Below are positions 55,650 through 63,577 of a DNA stretch of 64,000 bases, piece by piece; the first letter of the stretch is position 1, and each line of letters starts with the position of its first letter. The notes under the pieces were generated by a model. The model searched no databases, had not been told where the DNA came from, and was given only the letters and a program-made list of their open reading frames with translations. Made by a program: the position numbers and the translations under genes. The stretch is from Sphingomonas sp. OV641. GTDB lineage: Bacteria > Pseudomonadota > Alphaproteobacteria > Sphingomonadales > Sphingomonadaceae. The DNA is taken from the NCBI RefSeq assembly GCF_900109205.1, contig NZ_FNZB01000001.1:1798001-1862000 (forward strand), in the 5' to 3' direction.

Positions 55650-56459
55650 ATGACCGACAACGCAGCCTGGATGGAAACCGATGGATATATCGCCATCATC
55701 CATCTCAACCGACCCGCGGCGCGCAACGCGCTTGATCCGCAGATGCTGGTGGAACTGGCCGACTGCTGGAGCAGGGTGCGCGACGCCGCCGAGATCCGCG
55801 TCGCGGTCGTGACCGGCACCGGCGACGCCTTCTGCTCGGGTGCCGACCTCGGCCGCCTTATCCCGCTCGTCAGCGGCGGGCGACCGCCGGAGGACGAGTG
55901 GGATCGCCGCGTGCTCGCTGACCGCGATATTCTCGGCACCGCGCTGCTGCGCACATTTGACGTCGTCAAGCCGGTGATCGCCGCCATCAACGGGCATGCG
56001 ATCGCAGGCGGCATGGAACTGGTCCAGGGTACAGATCTCAGGATCGCATCGAGCGCCGCGCGCTTCGGCGTGCAGGAGGTCAAATGGGCGATCTTCCCGG
56101 GCGGGGGATCGACGGTGCGACTGCCGCGCCAGCTTCCCTTTGCGCGCGCGATGGAATTGCTGCTCACCGGCGATCTGATCGATGCCGGAACCGCGCTCGA
56201 CTATGGCTTCCTCAACCGCGTCGTTGCGCCGGAGGAGGTGCTGCCTGCGGCGCTCGACTTCGCGCGACGGATCGCCGCCAACGGCCCGATCGCGGTGCAG
56301 GCGATCCGCGCGTCGGCGCGCGCCTGTATCGGGCGGCCGGAGAGCGAAGGCATGAACCTCGAGTCGGGCTTCGCCGCGCCGGTGTTCCGAACTGAAGACG
56401 CGCGCGAAGGTCCGCGCGCCTTCATGGAAAAGCGTACACCCGTTTTCAAGGGACGTTGA
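55650..56459 (+). CDS. enoyl-CoA hydratase/isomerase
   Basis: A 269-residue crotonase. NRPAARNALDPQMLVELA (about residues 19-36), the FCSGADLGRL segment (about 63-72) and AINGHAIAGGMELVQGTDLR (about 112-131), which holds the oxyanion and acid residues, are all present; length is normal. It probably hydrates the enoyl-CoA produced by the paired dehydrogenases encoded on the other strand. The ATG at 55650 has GGGAGGGG at good spacing; an adjacent in-frame TTG is ignored. First gene of the three-gene divergent operon. Confidence 0.92.
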   Translation: MTDNAAWMETDGYIAIIHLNRPAARNALDPQMLVELADCWSRVRDAAEIRVAVVTGTGDAFCSGADLGRLIPLVSGGRPPEDEWDRRVLADRDILGTALLRTFDVVKPVIAAINGHAIAGGMELVQGTDLRIASSAARFGVQEVKWAIFPGGGSTVRLPRQLPFARAMELLLTGDLIDAGTALDYGFLNRVVAPEEVLPAALDFARRIAANGPIAVQAIRASARACIGRPESEGMNLESGFAAPVFRTEDAREGPRAFMEKRTPVFKGR

Positions 56460-56460
56460 G

Positions 56461-56910
56461 ATGGTTGACGAGGCATCCTCGGGTATCGCGAACGGGCTGG
56501 CGGGCGCCGCATTGCAAGGCGCGCTCTCGATCGCGCCGTTCCACGCCTGGCTCGGGCTTCGCGTCGAGGACGTGACAGACGGTGTCCTTCACCTCAGCAT
56601 GCCGTGGCGCGACGAGATCGTATCGAATCCGCGGATCCCGTCCGTGCATGGCGGCGTGCTCGCCAGCCTGATCGATCTCGCCGGCATGTATGTCCTGCTG
56701 ACGAGGACGCGTGCGGTCAGCGCCACCGCGTCGCTCCACGTCGATTATCACCGTCCGGCAAGCGGCGGCCCGCTTCACATCCACGCGCGCGTCGTGAAGA
56801 TAGGACGGACGCTGTCGGTCGCGGACAGCGAGGTGCGCTCGCCCGACGACGTGCTGCTCGCCAGCGGTCGCGGTTCGTATCTCATGCGGGACGGCGGCAT
56901 CGCGACATGA
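56461..56910 (+). CDS. hotdog-fold thioesterase (PaaI-like)
   Basis: A 149-residue hotdog protein with the PaaI-type signature PSVHGGVLASLIDLAGMYVLL (about residues 60-80), including HGG and the catalytic aspartate, then SATASLHVDYHRPAS. It follows the hydratase stop by one base and is the third PaaI-type thioesterase in this region, perhaps trimming dead-end CoA thioesters or releasing product. Confidence 0.88.
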   Translation: MVDEASSGIANGLAGAALQGALSIAPFHAWLGLRVEDVTDGVLHLSMPWRDEIVSNPRIPSVHGGVLASLIDLAGMYVLLTRTRAVSATASLHVDYHRPASGGPLHIHARVVKIGRTLSVADSEVRSPDDVLLASGRGSYLMRDGGIAT

Positions 56911-56933
56911 CCGTGCAGAGAATAGGAGAGATC

Positions 56934-57740
56934 ATGAGCATCGAGACCGCGTCGGCGGACGCCAGGCGCACTCCGGCCGAGCCGCGACCGGCCGGCACCA
57001 TCCTGCTGCTGCGGGATGTGCCCGAATATCAGGTGCTCATGGTGCGACGACACCACCAGATCGATTTCGCCTCGGGAGCGCTGGTGTTCCCGGGAGGCAA
57101 GATGCACCCCGGTGACGACGATCCGCGCTGGCGCGATCACGTAACCGGGTGGGACGAAATCGACGCGACCCAGCGCGCGCTGCGCATCGGCGCCATCCGC
57201 GAGGCGTTCGAGGAAGCGGGGATCCTGCTGGCCAACTATCCCGACGGCCGCGGCTTCTCCAGTGTATGCGACGCCGAGGCCCGCCGGAAGGTCGATACCG
57301 GGGAACTCGCCTTCCTCGATGTCGTCGCCGGATTGGGGGTGAAGCTCTCGCTGACCGCCCTGACCGTTTTCGCCCGCTGGATCACTCCAGAAATGATGCC
57401 GAAGCGGTTCGACACCTGGTTCTACGCTGCCCCCGCTCCGGCCGACCAGGTCGCGATCTGCGACGGACATGAAACGGTCGATGCCGAGTGGATCGCGCCA
57501 GAGTCGGTCCTGGACCTCGCCCGAAGCGGCGCCCGAACCGTGATCTTCCCCACCTTGATGAACGTGAAGCTGCTGGCCGAGGCCGAGAGCGCAGCGGATT
57601 GCCTCGCCCGAGCGGAGGCACGTCCGCTGGTCACCGTGCTCCCGCAGATCGAGACACGGGACGGAGAGCGCGTTCTGACCATTCCGCTCGATGCTGGCTA
57701 TGGTGAAGTCACACAGAGTTTGACTGAGCTCAGGGCCTGA
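56934..57740 (+). CDS. NUDT19-like NUDIX hydrolase
   Basis: A 268-residue NUDIX protein of the NUDT19/CoA-diphosphatase type. The NUDIX box is split: the first part is at FPGGKMHPGD (about residues 51-60) and the second at GAIREAFEEAGIL (about 87-99), separated by the insertion that characterises the NUDT19 group. Those enzymes hydrolyse CoA and acyl-CoAs. In a CoA-thioester pathway it would control dead-end or excess acyl-CoA. The ATG at 56934 has AGGAG seven bases upstream; an ATG at 56907 overlapping the thioesterase stop is a longer alternative. Confidence 0.88.
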   Translation: MSIETASADARRTPAEPRPAGTILLLRDVPEYQVLMVRRHHQIDFASGALVFPGGKMHPGDDDPRWRDHVTGWDEIDATQRALRIGAIREAFEEAGILLANYPDGRGFSSVCDAEARRKVDTGELAFLDVVAGLGVKLSLTALTVFARWITPEMMPKRFDTWFYAAPAPADQVAICDGHETVDAEWIAPESVLDLARSGARTVIFPTLMNVKLLAEAESAADCLARAEARPLVTVLPQIETRDGERVLTIPLDAGYGEVTQSLTELRA

Positions 57741-57775
57741 CATCCCAGGTTCCGACTATTGCAGAACCTCCCCAT

Positions 57776-57807
57776 GCCGCTCTGGCAAAACAGAGCGGCC
57801 TTTTCTT
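57776..57807 (+). terminator. intrinsic terminator of the hydratase operon
   Basis: GCCGCTCTG, loop GCAAAA, CAGAGCGGC, then CTTTTCTT. A nine-bp perfect stem with a T-rich tail, 36 bases past the NUDIX stop. Confidence 0.92.
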
Positions 57808-58044
57808 GGGACTTTGGCCTGACACCTGGAAGTTGCCGAAGGCCGACGTTTCGCGTCGGCTGGCGCCCGGCCAGATCGAGATCAGGATCTGCACATACCG
57901 ACCGTCACATCTTGGGTGGCGGCGAGACACAATTCGAACGTGGTTTGGCCAGCGTCGGATTAGCTTCCCGACGCGACTCATTCGGGCGTCATATGTGCGA
58001 CGCCCGGAATGTCTGTAGCGTTACTCTCGAGCTCCGACTATGCT
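57808..58044. promoter_or_regulatory. 237-base leader region of the efflux operon
   Basis: No gene is visible. It holds a near-perfect inverted repeat CATTCGGGCGTC (57979-57990) and GACGCCCGGAATG (57999-58011), 12 of 13 bases paired with an eight-base loop. A TATGCT box at 58039-58044 could be a minus-10. The repeat may be an operator or an attenuator. Confidence 0.5.
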
Positions 58045-58058
58045 ACGGTTCGGTTTAC
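58045..58058. promoter_or_regulatory. candidate operator at the efflux operon promoter
   Basis: ACGGTTCGGTTTAC, identical to the site at 44475-44488 (read on the other strand) in 13 of 14 bases. It lies directly downstream of the TATGCT box and 18 bases before the HlyD start codon, a position that would block transcription. Confidence 0.6.
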
Positions 58059-58076
58059 ATTTGACGGGACGGCAGG

Positions 58077-59315
58077 GTGGCTGACGATCGGGCTGAGAAC
58101 CACGAAAACAAAGTGAGACATGACGACCCGGACGCGAATTTTCACCCAGAATCCAGGTCGGAGGACGGTTCCGAGGAGATGAATGGCGAAAAGAAGCCGT
58201 CGCTTCTCGAGCGCTACCCCATCATTCGCTACGTCCTCATCGCCGCGCTTGTCGCCGGCATCATCGCGGCTATCGTTTGGTACATGAATTACCGCGCGAG
58301 CGGCCAGTTCCTGCAGTCGACCAACAACGCCTATGTGCGCGCGGACTTCGTGACCGTCTCGCCGAAGGTGGGCGGCTATGTCGAGCGTGTTCTCGTCGCC
58401 GACAACCAGCCTGTCCGTCGCGGTCAGCTGCTCGCCGTGCTCGATCCTCGCGACTACCGCGCCAATGTCGAAGAGGCGCAAGCCCAGATCGCCGCAGCCG
58501 GCGCCAACATCACCACTGCGCGCCGGACACTTGATGAGCAACAGGCCACGGTCGCCCAGGCGGCCGCCCAGGTCGCGAGCGCCGAGGCTGCCGCCGCAGC
58601 GGCAGAGAACGAGGTAAGACGCTACGAACCGCTCACCCGGACAGGGGCGGAATCGCGTGAGCGGCTGGCAAGCCTGGTGCTTCAGCGTGACCGGGCTGCC
58701 GCGGAGCTGCGCGCGCAGCGAGCGGCCTACCTCGCCGCCCGTCGCAGTGTTGCAACCCAAGCGGCTCGCATCGGTCAGGCGGAGGCGCAGCGTGGCACCG
58801 CGCAGGCGCAGCTTGCGCGCGCCTCGACGGACCTCGGGGCCGTCGAGATCCGCAGCAGCATCGACGGCGTTGTCGCCGACAAGGCCGTCCGGGCTGGGCA
58901 ATATGTCCAGCCGGCGACCCGGCTGATGTCGGTGGTGCCAGTCGATCAACTCTACATCGAGGCGAACTTCAAGGAAACTCAGGTCGCGCTGATGCGCGTC
59001 GGGCAGCCCGTGACCATCAAGGTGGATGCACTGGACGGTGCCGAACTGCGAGGCCGGGTCGCCAGTTTTTCTCCGGGGACGGGCGCGCAGTTTTCACTCA
59101 TCCCGCCCGAGAACGCGACCGGGAACTTCACCAAGATTGTCCAGCGCGTGCCCGTGCGGATCAGCATCGAGGCGGGTCCGGAGGCGCGGCGGGTGCTGCG
59201 TCCCGGACTGTCGGTGGAGGTGACGGTCGACACGATCGGCGCCAAGGGAAGCCGGGAACGAATCAAGCAGGAAACCGAGCGGCTGAAGCGCGGCGAGACG
59301 CAGGGCGCGCGCTGA
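58077..59315 (+). CDS. EmrA-like HlyD periplasmic adaptor
   Basis: A 412-residue membrane fusion protein. One membrane helix (about residues 45-65), a lipoyl/HlyD domain beginning NAYVRADFVTVSPKVGGYVERV (about 82-103), a coiled-coil hairpin rich in alanine and glutamine, and a beta-barrel second half with ETQVALMRVGQPVTIKVDAL. It couples the MFS pump to the outer-membrane channel. The start is a GTG at 58077; an ATG at 58179 (NGEKKPSLLERY) is the likely alternative and matches more EmrA starts. Overlaps the EmrB gene by one base. Confidence 0.92.
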   Translation: MADDRAENHENKVRHDDPDANFHPESRSEDGSEEMNGEKKPSLLERYPIIRYVLIAALVAGIIAAIVWYMNYRASGQFLQSTNNAYVRADFVTVSPKVGGYVERVLVADNQPVRRGQLLAVLDPRDYRANVEEAQAQIAAAGANITTARRTLDEQQATVAQAAAQVASAEAAAAAAENEVRRYEPLTRTGAESRERLASLVLQRDRAAAELRAQRAAYLAARRSVATQAARIGQAEAQRGTAQAQLARASTDLGAVEIRSSIDGVVADKAVRAGQYVQPATRLMSVVPVDQLYIEANFKETQVALMRVGQPVTIKVDALDGAELRGRVASFSPGTGAQFSLIPPENATGNFTKIVQRVPVRISIEAGPEARRVLRPGLSVEVTVDTIGAKGSRERIKQETERLKRGETQGAR

Positions 59316-60841
59316 TGGCGGCGGAACGCGCCGGCCTGCGCGACTGGCTTGCCGTCGCTGCAGGCACGATCGGGTCGTTCATGGCGCTTCTCGACATCTC
59401 GATCGTCAATGCGGCCCTGCCCACAATCCAGGGCGAAATCGGCGCGAGCGGCACCGAGGGCACCTGGGTCGCGACCTCCTATCTCGTGGCGGAGATCGTC
59501 ATGATCCCGCTAAGCCCCTTCCTGGTGCGCCTGTTCGGTCTGCGCAACTTCCTGCTGGGCGCGGCGATCAGCTTCACCGGCTTTTCCGTCGTGTGCGGCA
59601 TCTCGACGACGCTGCCGATGATGATCGCTGGCCGTGTGGGCCAGGGCTTTACCGGTGGTGCGCTGATTCCGACTGCCATGACCATCATCGCGACGCGGCT
59701 GCCCCCGTCACAGCAGCCGATCGGCACCGCCGCGTTCGGCGGCACCGCGATCCTCGGCCCGGTGCTCGGGCCGATCATCGGTGGTTGGCTCACCGACAAT
59801 TACAGCTGGCATTATGCCTTCTTCCTCAACGTGCCGGTCTGTGCCGGGCTCGTCCTGCTCCTGCTGTTCGGGCTCAAGCACGAGAAGCTGCGGCTCGACC
59901 AGCTGCGCCATGCCGACTGGTTCGGGATCGCGGGGCTCGCGATCGGCTTGGGAGCGCTCACCGTCATGCTGGAGGAGGGACAGCGCGAGATGTGGTTCGA
60001 GTCCGCGATGATCGTGAAGCTCGCGATCGCAACGGTGTTCGGCTTTGCGCTCATCACGATCGGACAGGTCCGCTCCGCGCATCCGGTTCTCAAGCTGTCG
60101 CTGATCTTCAGCCGGTCGTTCGGCAGCGTCTTCGTCCTCAGCCTTGTCATCGGCGTCGTGCTCTACGGCGTGACCTTCCTGATCCCGCAATTCCTCTCGT
60201 CGATGGCGGATTACAGCGCCCTGCAATCGGGCAAGGTGGTCTTCGTCTCCGGCATCCCTGCCCTGATGCTGATGCCGTTCCTGCCGCTCGCGTTCAAATA
60301 TCTCGATGTCCGGCTGGCTGTCTTCGTCGGGATGACGCTGATCGGCGTCAGTTGCGCCATGGATTGGCACCTCACCGCACAATCGGCGGGGGGCGATCTG
60401 AGGGATTCCCAGCTCGTCCGCGGCTTCGGGCAGATCTTCGCCATGATGTTCCTTAACCAGGCCGCGATCAGCGCCGTGGCGCCCGAGGATGCCGGCGACG
60501 CGTCCGCGCTGTTCAACGCGGGACGGAACCTTGGCGGATCGATCGGCCTCGCCCTGATGGCGACCCTCCAGGACCGGCAGACTTTCCTGCATTTCAATCG
60601 GCTAGGGGAGACGGTGTCGGCCAACGCGGCGACCACGCAGGAGTGGTTCGCGAAGGCCATGTCCATGCCGTCCGGCGAAGCGGGCGCCTATAGGCAGCTT
60701 GCCGGGCAGCTCCTCGAGCAAGCTACCGTCATGGCCTATAACGATCTGTTTTTCGCGCTCGGCGTCGCGATTGCGATCACTACCCCGCTGGCGCTGTTCC
60801 TCCGCCCGATCTCCTCCGACACGCAGATGGCGATGCACTGA
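59315..60841 (+). CDS. EmrB-like DHA2 MFS drug exporter
   Basis: A 508-residue 14-helix MFS transporter of the DHA2 (EmrB/QacA) group. Early helices carry SFMALLDISIVNAALPTIQ (motif D1) and AGRVGQGFTGGALIPT (the family C-type motif), and the later motif ILGPVLGPIIGGWL is motif C typical of antiporters. It expels hydrophobic compounds with the proton gradient through the adaptor and NodT-type channel. The ATG overlaps the adaptor stop (TGATG), and its stop overlaps the next ATG in the same way. Confidence 0.93.
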   Translation: MAAERAGLRDWLAVAAGTIGSFMALLDISIVNAALPTIQGEIGASGTEGTWVATSYLVAEIVMIPLSPFLVRLFGLRNFLLGAAISFTGFSVVCGISTTLPMMIAGRVGQGFTGGALIPTAMTIIATRLPPSQQPIGTAAFGGTAILGPVLGPIIGGWLTDNYSWHYAFFLNVPVCAGLVLLLLFGLKHEKLRLDQLRHADWFGIAGLAIGLGALTVMLEEGQREMWFESAMIVKLAIATVFGFALITIGQVRSAHPVLKLSLIFSRSFGSVFVLSLVIGVVLYGVTFLIPQFLSSMADYSALQSGKVVFVSGIPALMLMPFLPLAFKYLDVRLAVFVGMTLIGVSCAMDWHLTAQSAGGDLRDSQLVRGFGQIFAMMFLNQAAISAVAPEDAGDASALFNAGRNLGGSIGLALMATLQDRQTFLHFNRLGETVSANAATTQEWFAKAMSMPSGEAGAYRQLAGQLLEQATVMAYNDLFFALGVAIAITTPLALFLRPISSDTQMAMH

Positions 60842-62268
60842 TGAAGCGACTTAGCTGGGCCATTCTGCCCGCCCTCCTGACCGGCTGCGTCGTCGGACCC
60901 AATTATGGAGGCCCGCCGGGCGTCGCGAGCGGCGAGCGTCCCGGAACGACATTTCGCCGCGCAGATCAGGTAGTCACGTCACCGCAAGCCCCTGTTGCGC
61001 GCTGGTGGGAAGGCATGGGCGATCTGCAGCTCACGACGCTGATCAACCGCGCGCTTGCCTCAAATCCCGACGTGGCGATCGCGGAGGCGCGCATCCGCAA
61101 GGCGCGCGCCAGCTTGCGCGAACAGCGCGCGAACCAGCTGCCCACCGTCTCGGCGTCGGGCACTGCGATCGTCGCCGATCTTCCCGCAGGCTCGCTCGCG
61201 CTGCCGACGCAGGGCGAGCAATCCGATCGTATCAGGGCCGAATTCTACAATGCCGGCCTTGATGCGTCGTGGGAGATCGATCTCTTCGGCGGACGGCGCC
61301 GCGCGGCCGAAGGTGCCGAGGCCCAGGCTCAGGCGGCCGAAGCCAATAGAGCTGATGCGCAAGTTCGTCTCTCGGCGGAGGTGGCCCAGAACTATGTGAC
61401 CTTGCGCGAACTCCAGCAGCGCCTGATCCTGGCGCGCCGCTCCGCGCAGCTTCAGCAGCGATCACTCGCCCTGCTGCAACAGCGCGAGCAGCGCGGCGCC
61501 TCATCGCGCGACGAGGTGGTGCGTCTGAAGACCGAGCTGACTCGCACGGAGGCGGGACTGTTGCCGCTTGAGGGACAGATCGCGACCACGCTGGACCAGC
61601 TTGCCCTGCTCACCGGCGACGAGCCCGGTGCGCACGACGCGGCGCTCTCCGCGCCCGCTCCGATTCCGATGATCCCCGGGACTGTCGCGATCGGCGATCC
61701 CGCCGCCATGCTTCGGCGCCGCCCAGACATTCGCGCGGCCGAGCGGCAGCTGGCGGCATCGAACGCAAAGATTGGCGTCAACATTGCCCGGCAGTTCCCT
61801 TCGGTCAGTATCATGGGCATCATCGGCCTGGGTGGTCCCAATATTGCCGATGCGGTCGATCCTGACAGCGTAGCGGGTCTGCTGCTGCCGCGGATCAGCT
61901 GGAGCTTCCTTGACTTCGGCCGCAATCGTGCCCGGGTCGAACAGGCGCGGGCCGACCGTGACGAGGCTGAAGCACAATATCGGAAGGCTGTTCTCGGCGC
62001 GCTGTCCGATGCGGAAACCAGCCTGACCCGCTTCGGCAATCAGCGACGTAACCTGTTTTCGAGCATCGCGAGCCGGGATGGTTCCAGGCAGTCGGCGACC
62101 TACGCCAAGCAGCGATACGAGCAGGGGGCGATCCCGCTGACCACATCCATCGAGGCCGAACGCGCGGCGCTGGCTGCTGATCAGTCGGTCCTGGAAGCGA
62201 CGGGTGAACTTGATCGTGCATTCATCGCCTTGCAGAAGGCGATAGGACTGGGATGGAGCCAGCAGTGA
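60841..62268 (+). CDS. NodT/OprM-type outer-membrane efflux channel
   Basis: A 475-residue outer-membrane factor lipoprotein. The signal ends LLTGC (lipobox near residues 14-18), two repeated helical TolC-like domains follow, and RWWEGMGDLQLTTLI (about residues 55-69) is the family start. Late segment RRRPDIRAAERQLAASNAKIG is typical. It completes the tripartite pump. Confidence 0.93.
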   Translation: MKRLSWAILPALLTGCVVGPNYGGPPGVASGERPGTTFRRADQVVTSPQAPVARWWEGMGDLQLTTLINRALASNPDVAIAEARIRKARASLREQRANQLPTVSASGTAIVADLPAGSLALPTQGEQSDRIRAEFYNAGLDASWEIDLFGGRRRAAEGAEAQAQAAEANRADAQVRLSAEVAQNYVTLRELQQRLILARRSAQLQQRSLALLQQREQRGASSRDEVVRLKTELTRTEAGLLPLEGQIATTLDQLALLTGDEPGAHDAALSAPAPIPMIPGTVAIGDPAAMLRRRPDIRAAERQLAASNAKIGVNIARQFPSVSIMGIIGLGGPNIADAVDPDSVAGLLLPRISWSFLDFGRNRARVEQARADRDEAEAQYRKAVLGALSDAETSLTRFGNQRRNLFSSIASRDGSRQSATYAKQRYEQGAIPLTTSIEAERAALAADQSVLEATGELDRAFIALQKAIGLGWSQQ

Positions 62269-62304
62269 CGGTCTTGCAGCCATGCCAGGGAGGGGCCTGA
62301 CCGC

Positions 62305-62799
62305 GTGACGGCGCCGCTTCTGCCGCCACCTGCCCAGTATCTGCGTGATGACGCGATCAGGGGAGGGATGGACCTGATGTTCTTTGCTCACCGATCCCAT
62401 CTGGCTCATGTCGATACCGAGCTGGCTAAGCAGAACCTCGGGCGGGCACACCACCGCGTTCTTTATTTCTTGGGGAGGCATCCCGAAATTTCCGTCAGCG
62501 AACTCCTGGACGTTCTAAGCGTCACCAAGCAATCGCTTGGCAGGGTCATGAGGGACCTCATGGATCGCGGGCTCGTCTCCGGACGGGTCGGGGAGCGCGA
62601 TCGTCGTCAGAAGCTGCTTTCTTTGACCGATAAGGGACGAGCGCTAGAAAACGCGCTTTTCGAGCATCTCAGGAGCAACATGGCGAACGCTTACCAAGCG
62701 GCAGGAGAAACAGCCGTCACGGGCTACTGGATTGTTATGCAGCAGCTCATGCGCGCCGAAGCACGGGAGCAATTCCGCCGGCTGCACTCCAGACAGTGA
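62305..62799 (+). CDS. MarR family regulator
   Basis: A 164-residue winged-helix MarR protein; start is a GTG at 62305. The DNA-binding part is SVSELLDVLSVTKQSLGRVMRDLMDRGLVSGRVGERDRRQKLLSLTDKG. It follows the pump genes by 36 bases and probably represses them when the ligand is absent. The 14-bp motif at 58.0 kb is not obviously a MarR site, and the TetR protein at 43 kb is an equal or better candidate for it. The inverted repeat at 57979-58011 may be the MarR operator. Confidence 0.9.
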   Translation: MTAPLLPPPAQYLRDDAIRGGMDLMFFAHRSHLAHVDTELAKQNLGRAHHRVLYFLGRHPEISVSELLDVLSVTKQSLGRVMRDLMDRGLVSGRVGERDRRQKLLSLTDKGRALENALFEHLRSNMANAYQAAGETAVTGYWIVMQQLMRAEAREQFRRLHSRQ

Positions 62800-62815
62800 T
62801 CGCCGCAAACAGATG

Positions 62816-62855
62816 CCGGACCAGGTCGAAGGGGGGCTTCATCGACCTGGCCCGG
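62816..62855. terminator. convergent hairpin after marR and the DUF4142 gene
   Basis: CCGG-a-CCAGGTCGA (62816-62829) pairs with TCGACCTGG-c-CCGG (62842-62855). A strong stem with a twelve-base loop between convergent genes; no T tract. It may terminate both. Confidence 0.6.
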
Positions 62856-62865
62856 CCGGTTTCAC

Positions 62866-63435
62866 CTATCCTGCAAGCCCGGAGGGGGTAAGGGACTTGC
62901 CAGTGGTGAGCTCGTTCTCCAGCACCGGGACCGCAGTGCCGGCGACCTGCTGCAGCGCCGGATCGGTTCCATCCTGCGCGTAACCCTTGTGCACGGCCCA
63001 TGCGGCCTGCTGGACCTGCGCGGACTGGGTCAGATACAGATTGTCGAACGCGCTTTTGGGCGCCTTCTGGAGCAGCTTGAGCAGGGCGGCTCGGTCGGCG
63101 GACAGGCTCGAGGGCGGCGCCTTTATCGTGCGCTGATCGTTCTTCAGCGCCGCAAGTAGCGCCTGGTGGCTGCTCTGCGTTTCCGCCAGCACGCGCTTGG
63201 CATAGGCCTTGACGTCATCCCGCTGCGCGCGTGTCGCGGCGAGCTGCGCGGCCTTGATCTGGTAAAGGTTGGCGTCGGCCGCCGCGAGCACGTAATTGGG
63301 TCCGCTCTGGCTCGCGATCGGCGAAACGCCGACGTCGGCGCTGGTCATCGTTCCCGAAGTGGCGGGCGAAACGGCCTGCGCCAACACTGGTATCGGCGCC
63401 AGGGTGAGCAACGCAGCCACTATCGCAGTCTTCAT
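62866..63435 (-). CDS. DUF4142 ferritin-like secreted protein
   Basis: A 189-residue protein with a signal peptide (about residues 1-19) and a DUF4142 domain: helices rich in alanine, leucine and glutamine (about residues 44-185) with YVLAAADANLYQIKAAQLA and KAYAKRVLAETQSSHQALL. The fold is four-helix, ferritin-like; function is unknown, but members are common general-stress genes in alphaproteobacteria. An exact EcfG promoter lies upstream, and GGAGG sits six bases before the ATG at 63435. The open frame extending to 63978 is not part of this gene. Confidence 0.9.
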   Translation of the reverse strand: MKTAIVAALLTLAPIPVLAQAVSPATSGTMTSADVGVSPIASQSGPNYVLAAADANLYQIKAAQLAATRAQRDDVKAYAKRVLAETQSSHQALLAALKNDQRTIKAPPSSLSADRAALLKLLQKAPKSAFDNLYLTQSAQVQQAAWAVHKGYAQDGTDPALQQVAGTAVPVLENELTTGKSLTPSGLAG

Positions 63436-63484
63436 TGAGATCCTCCATTGGTGTTGTGAGGCGTTGACCGAAATCAACGAGCTG

Positions 63485-63509
63485 AACGATAAGGAAACGG
63501 AACGGTTCC
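63485..63509 (-). promoter_or_regulatory. EcfG-type general stress promoter of the DUF4142 gene
   Basis: On the minus strand GGAAC (63509-63505), sixteen bases, CGTT (63488-63485): an exact match to the alphaproteobacterial EcfG consensus (GGAAC-N16-CGTT). It lies 49 bases upstream of the ATG, a normal leader distance. Confidence 0.8.
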
Positions 63510-63577
63510 CTTTCTCTAAACTCGTTTGGTGAACCCACTGGATGGATGGCCGCTCGGACGGCTGGAGGTGCGCGGCG

